Positions 8,054-19,124 of a stretch of DNA of 41,089 nucleotides are shown here, one piece after another. Source of the DNA: JALZAH01 sp051000755. Its GTDB lineage: Bacteria; Actinomycetota; Acidimicrobiia; Acidimicrobiales; Palsa-688. Where the stretch lies: the NCBI GenBank assembly GCA_051000755.1, contig JBPCNZ010000024.1, positions 1-41,089 on the forward strand. Direction: 5' to 3'. The notes under the pieces are model-generated. The model saw only the letters and a list, made by a program, of their open reading frames with translations, searched no databases and was not told where the DNA came from. Numbering within the stretch: position 1 is the first letter of the stretch; each line of letters starts with the position of its first letter. The position numbers and the translations under genes are program-made.

Positions 8054-8881
8054 TCAGGGGTGATTGGCCAGATGGTCGACGAGCAGGGCTGCCACCCGGG
8101 GGGCCTCGGTCTCGGGCAGCCAGTGGGAGGCGTCCTCGATCAGCTCGAAGCGGTAGGGGGCCCGAACCCAGTCGGCACAGTGCTCGGCGCCGCTTCGACC
8201 GAGATAGGGGTCGTTCGTGCTCCACACGTACAGGGTCGGGACCCGGACGGGGCCGGCCTGGTCGTTGGCCACGGCATCGAAGGGAAGGGCCCGGTACCAG
8301 TTGACCGCGGCGCTGAGGGCGCCCGGCCCTCGGAGGCTCTCGAGGTAGTCGGCGGCCAGATCGGCGTCGAGGCCGGAGTGCTCGAGGATCTTGGCCGCCA
8401 CGGGTGAGCCGAGGATGCGCTCGGGGAGGAGCGGGAGCTGGAAGAAGACCATGTACCACGAGCGGAGCAGTTGGGTGCCGGCCAGGGCCTGGCGGAAGGC
8501 GCCGGGGTGGGGTACGGAGAGGGCGGCCACAGCGCTGACCCGATGGGGGTGACGGGCAGCGAGGGTCCAGGCCACGGCGGCTCCCCAGTCGTGGCCGGCG
8601 ACAGCGAAGCGGTCGAGGCCGGCCTGGTCGGCGAGGGCGACCACGTCGTCGACCAACTCGCCCATCCGGTAGTCCCGGCGGCCATGGGGACGAGCGCCGG
8701 GGGAATAGCCCCGCTGGGCGGGCACCAGGACCCGGTGGCCGGCTTCCACCAGAGCGGGGGTCACCCGTTCCCACGACCGGGGGTTGGCCGGGAACCCGTG
8801 GAGAAGGATGACCGGCGGGCCGTCGGCCGGACCGAGGTCCACCACGTCGAAGGTCCAGCCGGCGCGCCCGAAGGTCTTCAC
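8054..8881 (-). CDS. alpha/beta hydrolase, epoxide-hydrolase-like
   Basis: Cytoplasmic alpha/beta hydrolase of 275 residues. The oxyanion-loop motif LLHGFPANPRSW (26-37), the nucleophile elbow GHDWG with Asp98, a late acid (STNDPYLG) and catalytic His (DASHWL) form an Asp-type triad, as in soluble epoxide hydrolases and haloalkane dehalogenases. HGFP and the Tyr-bearing cap segment favour epoxide hydrolase, but the substrate is not predictable. The GTG start (8881-8879) overlaps the TGA of the upstream tetR gene as GTGA, so the two are translationally coupled. Together with the divergent MFS exporter this suggests a small detoxification cassette. Confidence 0.85.
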   Translation of the reverse strand: MKTFGRAGWTFDVVDLGPADGPPVILLHGFPANPRSWERVTPALVEAGHRVLVPAQRGYSPGARPHGRRDYRMGELVDDVVALADQAGLDRFAVAGHDWGAAVAWTLAARHPHRVSAVAALSVPHPGAFRQALAGTQLLRSWYMVFFQLPLLPERILGSPVAAKILEHSGLDADLAADYLESLRGPGALSAAVNWYRALPFDAVANDQAGPVRVPTLYVWSTNDPYLGRSGAEHCADWVRAPYRFELIEDASHWLPETEAPRVAALLVDHLANHP

Positions 8882-9507
8882 GAGGGGCTGCGGCGGACGC
8901 CGCCGATCAGCAGATCCAGCATGCGCTGGGCTCGCTTGTTGCCATCGTCGGTCCCCTCGGTGACGAGCACGATGCCATGCACCATCTTCAGCACATCCCG
9001 GAGCTGCACGTCGGGCCGGATCTGTCCGGCGGCCTGGGCCCGGGTGAGCAGGGCTTGGCCGGCGTCGATCATCGCCGTGCAGGCAGTGTTGACCTCGGAG
9101 CCCTCCTCCATCTTGGCCGCCATGACGCTGGCCCCCAGGCTGCGGCCCTTCCGCCCGTGGTCGATGTGTGCTCGCAGCCACCGGGCGAAAGCATCGACGG
9201 GCTCGGGGTCGGCGACCAGCACCAGGGCCGCGGCGCGGAGGTCATCCACCTGATCGAGGAACACCGCCTCCAGCAGGCACTGGCGAGTGGGGAAGTGGCG
9301 GTACAGCGTGCCGATGCCGACCCCGGCTCGCTTGGCGATCTCGTCGAGGGAAGCCTCGGCCCCCTCGGCGGTGAAAACCTCAGCGGCGGCCCTGAGCAAC
9401 CGGTCATAGTTGCGGCGGGCGTCGGCGCGCCGGGGCCTCTCCTCGGGGTGCTGCTCGAGTTCGGTCTGCGGGCCCGTGGCGCTCAGCGTGAACCTCCTGT
9501 ATCCCAC
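8878..9507 (-). CDS. TetR/AcrR family transcriptional repressor
   Basis: Dimeric ligand-responsive repressor, probably controlling itself, the coupled hydrolase and the divergent exporter. The N-terminal HTH reads ADARRNYDRLLRAAAEVF...SLDEIAKRAGVGIGTLYRHFPTRQCLLEAV, the standard TetR pattern; the C-terminal ligand/dimer domain is of the SbtR-like type (MVHGIVLVTEG segment). The start is uncertain. GTG 9507 has a G-run four bases upstream, while a CTG at 9486 sits six bases after a perfect AGGAGG (9498-9493). A farther GTG at 9570 would overlap the promoter and is unlikely. The operator candidate lies at 9538-9566. Confidence 0.88.
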   Translation of the reverse strand: MGYRRFTLSATGPQTELEQHPEERPRRADARRNYDRLLRAAAEVFTAEGAEASLDEIAKRAGVGIGTLYRHFPTRQCLLEAVFLDQVDDLRAAALVLVADPEPVDAFARWLRAHIDHGRKGRSLGASVMAAKMEEGSEVNTACTAMIDAGQALLTRAQAAGQIRPDVQLRDVLKMVHGIVLVTEGTDDGNKRAQRMLDLLIGGVRRSPS

Positions 9508-9529
9508 GGATCCCCCCGCAGGTTGAGGC

Positions 9530-9558
9530 TTGATAAGCGGAGGAATCCTCCGTATACT
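9530..9558 (+). promoter_or_regulatory. sigma-A-type promoter of the MFS exporter
   Basis: TTGATA (9530-9535), a 17-bp spacer, and TATACT (9553-9558) form a near-consensus promoter reading toward the exporter. The predicted transcript start is near 9565, giving a leader of about 40 bases. Confidence 0.75.
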
Positions 9559-9566
9559 AAACGGAG
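9538..9566. promoter_or_regulatory. candidate TetR operator overlapping the promoter
   Basis: CGGAGGAATCCTCCG (9538-9552) is a perfect odd palindrome with 7-bp arms filling the spacer. A second, overlapping inverted repeat, CTCCGT...ACGGAG (9548-9553/9561-9566), brackets the -10 box. Binding there would block RNA polymerase, and the site lies just upstream of the divergent tetR gene, as expected for autoregulation. Confidence 0.65.
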
Positions 9567-9605
9567 ACACCCTCAGCTTACTCCCCCCAAGCTGGAAACA
9601 GAAAG

Positions 9606-11060
9606 GTGGCCCCCTTGACCTTCACCGAGCGCGCCCCCACCCGTCCCGCCGCCCCTCCTGCTCCCTCCGCTCCCACCGTTCCTTCGGCACCACGTGGCCG
9701 CCGGGAGGGCATCGCCCTCGCCGTCATCGTCACCTGCCAGCTGATGGTCGTGCTCGATGCGACGGTCGTCAACATCGCCCTGACCCGGATCCAGTCGTCC
9801 CTCCACTTCACCCAGGCTGGCCTGTCGTGGGTGATCGACGCCTACACCTTGACCTTCGGCGGCCTCATGTTGCTCGGGGGCCGGGCCGGCGACATCTTCG
9901 GCCGCCGGCGGATGCTGGTCCTCGGCCTCGCCGTGTTCACCGCCTCGTCGCTCGCCGGTGGGCTGGCCACCTCGTCGGGCATGCTGATCGCGGCCCGGGC
10001 CGTCCAGGGCGTGGGCGCGGCCATGGCCGCCCCGAGCACCCTGGCCCTGATCGCGGCCACCTTCGAGGAAGGCCGGGCCCGCAACAAGGCGCTCGGGGTG
10101 TTCTCCGGGGTCGCCGCCGGGGGCGGTTCGCTCGGGCTCATCCGGGGCGGGGCGCTGACGTCGTGGGCCTCCTGGCGGTGGGTCCTGTTCATCAACGTCC
10201 CGATCGGCCTGGCCATCATCGTTCTCGCCCCCCGCTTTGTCGCCGAGCCGCCCCGCCGGGCCGGTCGCCTCGACCTCCCCGGAGCGCTCCTGTCCACCGC
10301 CGGGCTGGCGGCGCTGATCTACGGGTTTATCCGGGTGGCAGGACATGCCGCCGGCACCACCGTGACCGCGGGTCTGTTCGCGGCCGCCGTCGTGGCTTTG
10401 GGCGCGTTCGTGGCCGTCGAGGCTCGCAGCCCCTCCCCGCTGGTCCCCCTCCACCTCGTCGTCAACCGGACCCGGGGCCTGGCCTACCTGGTCATGATGC
10501 TGCTGCCGGCCGCCATGTTCGGGATGTTCTTCTTCATCAGCCAGTACGCCGAGCGGGGGCTGGGCTACAGCCCCCTGCGCACCGGGCTGGCGTTCCTGCC
10601 GCTCACCGGGGCCATCTTCGTCCTGTCCCGGATCATGCCCCGGGTACTGGCCCGGGTCGGCCCCCGTCCGTTGCTGGTCAGCGGGCTCATCCTCATCACC
10701 GTCGGTTTGGCCTGGTTGTCGCAGACGTCGGTCTCCCAGGGCTACCTGGGCGGGATCTTCGGCCCCCTGATGCTCTTTGGCCTGGGAGCCGGGACCTGTT
10801 TCCTGCCGCTCAGCGCCACCATCCTCACCGGAGTGGCCCGCGACGATTCGGGATCGGCATCGGGGATGCTCCAGGCCATGCAGCAGATCGGCGGATCGGT
10901 GGGCCTGGCCGTGCTGGTCGGTGTCGCCGCCGGCCGGGGGCAGGGCGCGGCCCTGGCCACGGCGGCGACGTTCACGGCCGTCGCCCTCGTCCTGGCCGTG
11001 GTGGCCACCACCACCCGCAGGGCTCCGGTGGCCGTCGCTGCGGGCGTCGCCATCGACTAA
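9606..11060 (+). CDS. MFS transporter, DHA2 (14-TM) drug exporter family
   Basis: Proton-coupled efflux permease in the cytoplasmic membrane, 484 residues. After a Pro/Ala-rich cytoplasmic tail (to about residue 35) come many hydrophobic helices. The DHA2 hallmark LDATVVNIALTRIQ is in helix 1, motif A is GGRAGDIFGRRRM, and SWRWVLFINVPIG follows helix 5. The usual GPLLGG of antiporter motif C appears as SLGLIRGG, a mild deviation. GTG 9606 is used here; TTG 9615 is an alternative with AAGGTGG five bases upstream. The divergent TetR regulator and hydrolase suggest inducible export of a toxic compound, which cannot be named from sequence. Confidence 0.9.
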   Translation: MAPLTFTERAPTRPAAPPAPSAPTVPSAPRGRREGIALAVIVTCQLMVVLDATVVNIALTRIQSSLHFTQAGLSWVIDAYTLTFGGLMLLGGRAGDIFGRRRMLVLGLAVFTASSLAGGLATSSGMLIAARAVQGVGAAMAAPSTLALIAATFEEGRARNKALGVFSGVAAGGGSLGLIRGGALTSWASWRWVLFINVPIGLAIIVLAPRFVAEPPRRAGRLDLPGALLSTAGLAALIYGFIRVAGHAAGTTVTAGLFAAAVVALGAFVAVEARSPSPLVPLHLVVNRTRGLAYLVMMLLPAAMFGMFFFISQYAERGLGYSPLRTGLAFLPLTGAIFVLSRIMPRVLARVGPRPLLVSGLILITVGLAWLSQTSVSQGYLGGIFGPLMLFGLGAGTCFLPLSATILTGVARDDSGSASGMLQAMQQIGGSVGLAVLVGVAAGRGQGAALATAATFTAVALVLAVVATTTRRAPVAVAAGVAID

Positions 11061-11091
11061 TGGCCGGTAGCGGCGCCCTGCCGTTCTGCAT

Positions 11092-11123
11092 GGTGATATG
11101 GAGCGCCGGTGCGCTTTATCACC
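11092..11123. terminator. interrupted stem-loop after the exporter gene
   Basis: GGTGATA (11092-11098) pairs with TATCACC (11117-11123), and inside it AGCGC (11102-11106) pairs with GCGCT (11111-11115) around a CGGT loop. No U-tract follows. It could end the exporter transcript from the plus side or lie beyond the GNAT remnant from the minus side. Confidence 0.4.
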
Positions 11124-11134
11124 AACCAGTTCGC

Positions 11135-11260
11135 TCAGGTCCGGAGTCGGAGGGCCCGGTAGGACCCCTCGACGAAGCCCAGCGAACGGTAGAGCGGTTC
11201 CCCTTCGGGGGTGGCGTGCAACTCGACGGAGCGGATCCCTTCCGAGACGCGGTCCCCTTC
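11135..11260 (-). pseudogene. C-terminal remnant of a GNAT acetyltransferase
   Basis: On the minus strand the last residues before TGA (11137-11135) read VELHATPEGEPLYRSLGF followed by VEGSYRALRLRT. This is the typical last beta-strand/helix of GNAT N-acetyltransferases (acetyl-CoA domain end, LYxxLGF). Only about 40 recognisable residues remain; the acetyl-CoA P-loop (Q/RxxGxG/A) and the N-terminal half are missing. The frame stays open into the start of uvrA but turns into non-GNAT sequence. The uvrA promoter and SOS box occupy the place where the rest of the gene should be. I read it as a decayed gene fragment. Confidence 0.6.
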
Positions 11261-11287
11261 CGCAAACGCCTTTCGACCCTCCCAGGG

Positions 11288-11318
11288 TTGACGGCGAACA
11301 CGCGTTCGCTGGTACCCT
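11288..11318 (+). promoter_or_regulatory. uvrA promoter (leaderless transcript)
   Basis: TTGACG (11288-11293), a 19-bp spacer and TACCCT (11313-11318). The GTG start of uvrA is at 11325, six bases after the -10 box, and has no Shine-Dalgarno sequence, so the mRNA is probably leaderless. Confidence 0.65.
11295..11308. promoter_or_regulatory. LexA SOS box in the uvrA promoter
   Basis: CGAACACGCGTTCG exactly fits the Gram-positive/actinobacterial LexA consensus CGAACRNRYGTTYG. It lies between the -35 and -10 hexamers, so LexA would exclude RNA polymerase until DNA damage triggers its cleavage. Confidence 0.85.
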
Positions 11319-11324
11319 GTCCGG

Positions 11325-14156
<2,832 letters not shown>

Positions 14157-14164
14157 GGGCCGCC

Positions 14165-15295
14165 TCAGGTGATGGCCAGCATCCGTTCCAGGGCCACCCG
14201 GGCGTCGGCGGCGGTGGCGTCGTCGACGGTGATCCGGTTGACGACCCGCCCCTCCACCAGGTTCTCGAGCACCCAGCACAGGTGGGGGGCGTCGACGCGG
14301 AACATCGTCGAGCACGGGCAGACCAGCGGGTCGAGCGAGGCGATGTCGAGCTCGGGATGCTCGGAGGCCAGGCGGGCGACCAGGTGGATCTCGGTCCCGA
14401 TGCCGATGGCCGTGCCCGCCGGGGCGGCGCCGGAGGCGACCCGGGCCGACTCGGCCTGGACCGCAGCGATGATGGCATCGGTGGAGCCGACCTGATCGGC
14501 GAGGGTCACCACGTCGTGGGAGCACTCGGGGTGGGCCAGGACCATGCCGCCGGGGTGGGCGGCTCGCCACGCCGCCACGTGGGCGGGACGGAAGCGCTGG
14601 TGCACGGAGCAATGGCCCTTCCACAGCAGGAAGGTGCGTTCCTTGACGGTCCGCTCGTCCAACCCCCCGAGCTCGGCCCGGGGGTCCCAGACCGCCATGT
14701 CCTCGGTGGTGAAGCCGAGCTGGTGGCCGGTGTTGCGGCCCAGGTGCTGATCGGGGAAGAACAGCACCTTGGTGGCCGGCCCGTGCTGGGCCAGGGCCCA
14801 GGTGAGCACGGCCTGGGCATTCGACGAGGTGCACACGGCTCCGCCATGGTGACCCACGAAGGCCTTGAGGGCCGCCGAGGAGTTCATGTAGGTGATGGGC
14901 ACCACCGCGCCCACGTCGGTCACCTCGGCGATCGCCTCCCACGCTTCAGTGACCGACTCGAGGTCGGCCATGTCGGCCATCGAGCAGCCCGCGTTGAGGT
15001 CGGGGAGGATCACCGCCTGCTCCGGGCCGGTCAGAATGTCCGCCGACTCGGCCATGAAGTGCACACCGCAGAACACGACGTAGCGGGCCTCATGGTTGGC
15101 CGCGGCCAGCCGGCTCAGGCCGAACGAGTCTCCCCGGACGTCGGCCCAGCGCATGACCTCGTCGCGTTGGTAGTGGTGTCCGAGGACCAGCAGGCTCGAA
15201 CCGAGCGTGGCCTTGGCCGCGGCGATCCTCGAGGCCAGGGTCTCGGCGTCGGAGGTCGTGAACTCGTCGGGTAGGGGCGATTGAAGCCTGAGCAT
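14165..15295 (-). CDS. nadA: quinolinate synthase A
   Basis: Condenses iminoaspartate with dihydroxyacetone phosphate to quinolinate in de novo NAD synthesis, using a [4Fe-4S] cluster. The 376-residue product carries the three cluster cysteines in AGCSMAD (Cys104), HPECSHDV and CPCSTM, plus the substrate-site motifs LGHHYQ, GVHFMAESA and YMNSSAALKA. ATG 15295-15293 has GGAGG eight bases upstream. A much longer open frame extends upstream through the antisense strand of uvrC, but that part is not coding. nadB and nadC are not next to it, so the pathway partners lie elsewhere. The 177-bp space to uvrC serves as a divergent promoter region. Confidence 0.96.
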   Translation of the reverse strand: MLRLQSPLPDEFTTSDAETLASRIAAAKATLGSSLLVLGHHYQRDEVMRWADVRGDSFGLSRLAAANHEARYVVFCGVHFMAESADILTGPEQAVILPDLNAGCSMADMADLESVTEAWEAIAEVTDVGAVVPITYMNSSAALKAFVGHHGGAVCTSSNAQAVLTWALAQHGPATKVLFFPDQHLGRNTGHQLGFTTEDMAVWDPRAELGGLDERTVKERTFLLWKGHCSVHQRFRPAHVAAWRAAHPGGMVLAHPECSHDVVTLADQVGSTDAIIAAVQAESARVASGAAPAGTAIGIGTEIHLVARLASEHPELDIASLDPLVCPCSTMFRVDAPHLCWVLENLVEGRVVNRITVDDATAADARVALERMLAIT

Positions 15296-15472
15296 CGCAG
15301 GAACCTCCGTTGCGGAGAGACCTCGATCGATGGTCGGCGGGGACAGCCCGGTCGCCCATCCGCGGGGATGTCGACCTCGAGGTAGGTATGTCGCCGGATA
15401 CCGGGCCGGCGTGACGATCAGCATAGGGCCTGGCCGAGGGCAAGCGCCGGTTTCTGCGGCAGACTCGAATGC

Positions 15473-17488
15473 GTGCTGCAACGACCGCCGACCGGCACCA
15501 TCCCCGACGCCCCCGGGTCCTACCAGTTCCGGGACGGCGACGGGCGGGTCATCTACGTGGGCAAGGCCAAGTCGCTGCGCTCCCGGCTGTCCAACTACTT
15601 CGGGAACCCGGCTCACCTCCCGCCCCGCACGGCTCAGATGGTGGCCTCGGCGGAGACCGTCGAGTGGATCCAGGTCCGCAACGACGTCGAAGCCGTCATG
15701 CTCGAGTACAGCCTGATCAAGCAGCACAAGCCTCGCTTCAATGTCCGCCTGCGCGACGACAAGAGCTATCCGTTCCTGGCCGTGACCGTCTCCGACGAGT
15801 GGCCCCGGGCCATGGTCCGCCGGGGAGCCAGGACCAAGGGGAGCCGCTACTTCGGTCCCTACGCCCACGCCTACGCCATCCGCGAGACCCTCGACTCGCT
15901 GCTGCGGACCTTCCCCATACGGACCTGCAGCGACAACAAGCTGCGCACCCACCAGCGCCAGGGCCGCCCGTGCCTGCTGTTCCACATCGAGAAGTGCTCG
16001 GGACCGTGCATCGAAGCCATCGACCGAGACGTCTACGGGGATCTGGTCTCCGAGCTCGTCAACTTCCTCGACGGCGACACGGCGCCGGTCGTCCACCGCC
16101 TGGAGGAAGAGATGCACGAGGCCGCCCAAGGCCTCGAGTTCGAACGGGCCGGCCGGCTCCGGGATCGTCTGGCCGCGGTGCGCAAGGCCATCGAGAAGCA
16201 ACAGATGGTGACCCAGCGGGCCGAGGATCTCGACTGCTTCGGGGTCGTCGAGGACGAGCTGGAGGCCGCCGTTCAGGTGTTCTATGTCCGCCGGGGCCGG
16301 GTGGTGGGCCGCAAGGGCCTGATCGTCGACAAGGTGGAAGACCTGACCCGGGCCCAACTGGTGGGCCAGCTCATCGAGCAGCACTACGCCGAACCGGCCC
16401 TCGGCATCCCGCCGTTGATCGTGGTGCCGGACCGGCCCGACGACGAGGAGGTGCTGAGCGCCTGGTTGGATGTCCAGCGCGGCGCCGAGGAGGGCGGGGG
16501 AGTGGCCCTGCTGCCGGCGATCCCCGAGGCCGAGGGGCCCACGCCGCGCCGCTCGGCGGTGGGCGACGGTGAGTGGTGGGCGGCCACCAACCGCTACCGG
16601 GTCGAGCGCAGCGTCAACCCTGAGGCCCGTTCCGGCGGCCACGTCGAGATCCGGGTCCCCCAGCGAGGGGAGAAGCGGTCCCTCCTGGAGATGGTGACCC
16701 GCAACGCCGGGGAGGAGTTCACCCGGCACCGCCTGAAGCGGGCATCCGACCACAACGCCCGGGCCCGGGCCCTCAACGCCCTCCAGGACGCCCTGGACCT
16801 GCCGGAGTCGCCGCTGCGCATCGAGTGCTACGACATGAGCCATCTGCAGGGCACCGACTACGTCGGCTCCATGGTGGTCATGGAGGACGGGATGCCCCGC
16901 CCCTCGGAGTACCGCCGGTTCAAGATCAAGACCGTCGAAGGCAATGACGACTTCGCGGCCATGGGGGAGGTGCTCACCCGTCGCCTCACCGCCTACCTGA
17001 GCGAACGGGACCGGCCCATCGAGGACCGCAAGCGGCGCTTCGCCTACCCGCCGCAACTGCTCCTGGTGGACGGCGGCAAGGGCCAGCTGGGAGTGGCCAC
17101 CCGGGTCCTCGACGAGCTGGGCCTTGACGAGGAGATCCCCACCGCGGCCCTGGCCAAGCAGTTCGAGGAGGTGTACGTCCCGGGCCGGCCCGATCCGATC
17201 CGGATCCCGCGCAGCTCCGAGGCGCTCTACCTGCTGCAGCAGATACGGGACGAGGCCCACCGCTTCGCCATCACTTACCACCGCAAGCTGCGGGGCCAGC
17301 GGATGACGACCTCGGTCCTCGACGACATCGCCGGCCTCGGCCCGGCCCGGCGCAAACGCCTGGTCAACGAGATCGGAGGGATCGCGGCGGTCAAGAACGC
17401 CTCCCTCGAGAGCCTCACCGCCCTGTCGTGGCTCCCCGACCAGGTGGCCGCCGCGGTGTACACCAAGATCCACGGGTTGGGCCGGTGA
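15473..17488 (+). CDS. uvrC: excinuclease ABC subunit C
   Basis: Dual-incision nuclease recruited by UvrB. The 671-residue product has an N-terminal GIY-YIG nuclease (GSYQFRDGDGRVIYVGKAK, Arg in SLRSRL), a Cys-rich stretch (CSGPCIEAI), a UVR domain binding UvrB (LEEEMHEAAQGLEFERAGRLRD), an RNase H-like 5'-incision domain (IECYDMSHLQGTDYVGSMVV, LLVDGGKGQL) and C-terminal helix-hairpin-helix repeats (IAGLGPARRKRLVNEIGG). GTG 15473 was chosen; it has no Shine-Dalgarno sequence, and a weak CAGACT lies seven bases upstream, so it may also be leaderless. Its TGA overlaps the next methyltransferase as GTGA. Confidence 0.97.
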   Translation: MLQRPPTGTIPDAPGSYQFRDGDGRVIYVGKAKSLRSRLSNYFGNPAHLPPRTAQMVASAETVEWIQVRNDVEAVMLEYSLIKQHKPRFNVRLRDDKSYPFLAVTVSDEWPRAMVRRGARTKGSRYFGPYAHAYAIRETLDSLLRTFPIRTCSDNKLRTHQRQGRPCLLFHIEKCSGPCIEAIDRDVYGDLVSELVNFLDGDTAPVVHRLEEEMHEAAQGLEFERAGRLRDRLAAVRKAIEKQQMVTQRAEDLDCFGVVEDELEAAVQVFYVRRGRVVGRKGLIVDKVEDLTRAQLVGQLIEQHYAEPALGIPPLIVVPDRPDDEEVLSAWLDVQRGAEEGGGVALLPAIPEAEGPTPRRSAVGDGEWWAATNRYRVERSVNPEARSGGHVEIRVPQRGEKRSLLEMVTRNAGEEFTRHRLKRASDHNARARALNALQDALDLPESPLRIECYDMSHLQGTDYVGSMVVMEDGMPRPSEYRRFKIKTVEGNDDFAAMGEVLTRRLTAYLSERDRPIEDRKRRFAYPPQLLLVDGGKGQLGVATRVLDELGLDEEIPTAALAKQFEEVYVPGRPDPIRIPRSSEALYLLQQIRDEAHRFAITYHRKLRGQRMTTSVLDDIAGLGPARRKRLVNEIGGIAAVKNASLESLTALSWLPDQVAAAVYTKIHGLGR

Positions 17489-18234
17489 CCTCGCCCGACC
17501 CCCGCGCCGATCTCTGGGAGATCAACTCGCGCTGGTGGCAGGAGGGCTTCACCGACGGGGCCGACGAGGAGTACAACGAGCAGATCCTGCCCCTGGCGGC
17601 CCACCATCTGGCCGGGGCCCGCCGCGTCCTCGACGTCGGGTGCGGCGAGGGTCAGATCAGCCGGTTGGCGGCGCAGGTCGAGGGCGTCGAGCTCGTCGTC
17701 GGTGTGGACCCGACACCCGGCCAGATCGCCGAGGCCGCCCGCCGGGGTGGGGGCGTGCGCCTGGCCCGGGGTGGGGCGGGCGAGTTGCCCTTCGCGGCAG
17801 GATCGTTCGACACCGTGCTGGCCTGCCTGGTCTTCGAGCACATCGGCGCGCTCGACGAGGCCATCGCCGAGGTGGGCCGGGTGCTCCGGCCCGGGGGCCG
17901 CTTCCTGTTCTTCTTGAACCACCCGCTCCTCCAGACGCCCAACTCCGGGTGGATCGACGACACCATCCTCGACGAGCAGTACTGGCGCATCGGGCCGTAC
18001 CTGGTCGAGGACTCCCGGGTCGAGGAGGTGGACAAGGATGTGTGGATCCCGTTCATCCACCGGCCTCTGTCCCGCTACGTCAACGCCATGATCGCCGCCG
18101 GGCTGTACCTCACCCTGATGGACGAACCGGTCCCGCCGCCGGGGTTCGTCGCCCGGGCCAGCGAGTACGAGGAGGCGGCGACCATTCCCCGCCTGCTCTT
18201 CCTGCGCTCGGAAGTCCTCCCCCGCCACGGGTGA
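17485..18234 (+). CDS. class I SAM-dependent methyltransferase
   Basis: Cytoplasmic Rossmann-fold methyltransferase of 249 residues, substrate unknown. Motif I is VLDVGCGEGQISRL, the strand-2 acid is in VVGVDPTPGQ, then come LPFAAGSFDTVLA and LRPGGRFLFF, in UbiE/Methyltransf_11 style. Distinct from that family's core is a C-terminal lid with many aromatic residues (DEQYWRIGPYLVED, WIPFIHRPLSRY), resembling small-molecule O- or N-methyltransferases. GTG 17485 overlaps the uvrC stop as GTGA, so translation is coupled. rapZ follows 42 bases downstream. The link to DNA repair or cell-wall regulation is positional only. Confidence 0.85.
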   Translation: MTSPDPRADLWEINSRWWQEGFTDGADEEYNEQILPLAAHHLAGARRVLDVGCGEGQISRLAAQVEGVELVVGVDPTPGQIAEAARRGGGVRLARGGAGELPFAAGSFDTVLACLVFEHIGALDEAIAEVGRVLRPGGRFLFFLNHPLLQTPNSGWIDDTILDEQYWRIGPYLVEDSRVEEVDKDVWIPFIHRPLSRYVNAMIAAGLYLTLMDEPVPPPGFVARASEYEEAATIPRLLFLRSEVLPRHG

Positions 18235-18275
18235 CGGGCGCCGGCCGGGGTCACTGATGGACCACAATGGTTCCC

Positions 18276-19124
18276 ATGGCCGAGTACGCGATCATCACCG
18301 GCCTGTCGGGGGCGGGGCGGTCCCAGGCCGGCGCCACCCTCGAGGATCTGGGCTGGTTCGTCATCGACAACATGCCGACGGCGCTCATCACCAAGGTGGC
18401 CGGCCTCGTCGCCGGGCCCTCGTCGTCCCCTCAGCGCATCGCCCTGGTGGTCGGCCGCGACGCCGACCAGATCAGTGACCTGCAGTCGGCGGTCGAGCAG
18501 CTGCGAGCCGGCGGCGACTCGGTGCGGGTCCTGTTCCTCGAGGCCTCCGACGAGGTGCTGGTCCGCCGCTTCGAGGGGACCAGGCGCCGCCATCCCCTCG
18601 GCGTCGAGGGTGTCACCGAGGCCATCAGCCTGGAGCGGGTCCGGCTGGCGCCCATCCGGGAGTGGGCCGATGTCAGCATCGACACCAGCGCCCTCAACGT
18701 CCACCAGCTCCGGGAGCGCCTCAACCACCTGTTCCTCGGGGCCGACGGCGGCCAGATGCAGGTGTCGGTCATGTCGTTCGGCTTCAAGCACGGGATCCCC
18801 CTCGACGTCGACAACCTCTTCGATTGCCGCTTCCTGCCCAACCCCCACTGGGACGAGCACCTCCGGCCCCTGACGGGCCTCGATGGCGAGGTGCGCGAAT
18901 TCGTGCTCGACCGGCCCCAGGCCCGGGACTTCGTGGACCGGGTCGACTCCCTGCTGGAGCTGGTCGTCCCCGCCTCCCTGGAGGAGGGCAAGTCGTATTT
19001 CACCGTGGCCGTGGGCTGCACCGGTGGGCAGCACCGCTCCGTGGCCATCGCCGAGGAGCTGGCGGCGCGGATCGAGGCCCGCGGCTTCTGCCCCAGCGTG
19101 CACCACCGGGACCTGCAGCGTTGA
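18276..19124 (+). CDS. rapZ: RapZ/YvcJ family nucleotide-binding protein
   Basis: Nucleotide-binding adaptor of 282 residues. In E. coli RapZ controls the decay of GlmZ sRNA and so amino-sugar supply; in actinobacteria the role is unclear. The N-terminal P-loop reads GLSGAGRSQAG, with Arg15 at the usual Lys position; an Arg-type P-loop is also known in the mycobacterial homologue. The family motifs LGWFVIDNMP, FLEA, RRRHPL, MSFGFKHGIP, FLPNPHW and the C-terminal VGCTGGQHRSVAIAE are all present. ATG 18276 (MAEYAI) is preferred over ATG 18267; CACAAT at 18263-18268 lies seven bases upstream, compatible with a leaderless transcript. The stop overlaps yvcK as TTGA. Confidence 0.94.
   Translation: MAEYAIITGLSGAGRSQAGATLEDLGWFVIDNMPTALITKVAGLVAGPSSSPQRIALVVGRDADQISDLQSAVEQLRAGGDSVRVLFLEASDEVLVRRFEGTRRRHPLGVEGVTEAISLERVRLAPIREWADVSIDTSALNVHQLRERLNHLFLGADGGQMQVSVMSFGFKHGIPLDVDNLFDCRFLPNPHWDEHLRPLTGLDGEVREFVLDRPQARDFVDRVDSLLELVVPASLEEGKSYFTVAVGCTGGQHRSVAIAEELAARIEARGFCPSVHHRDLQR

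Noticed and set aside
15296..17473. N-terminal extension of the nadA frame antisense to uvrC
   Set aside because: NadA begins at ATG 15295 with a good Shine-Dalgarno; the extension is the mirror of uvrC codons.
18263..18269. ATG 18267 as the rapZ start
   Set aside because: It overlaps the probable -10 hexamer CACAAT and adds only MVP before the conserved MAEYAIITGLSG start at 18276.
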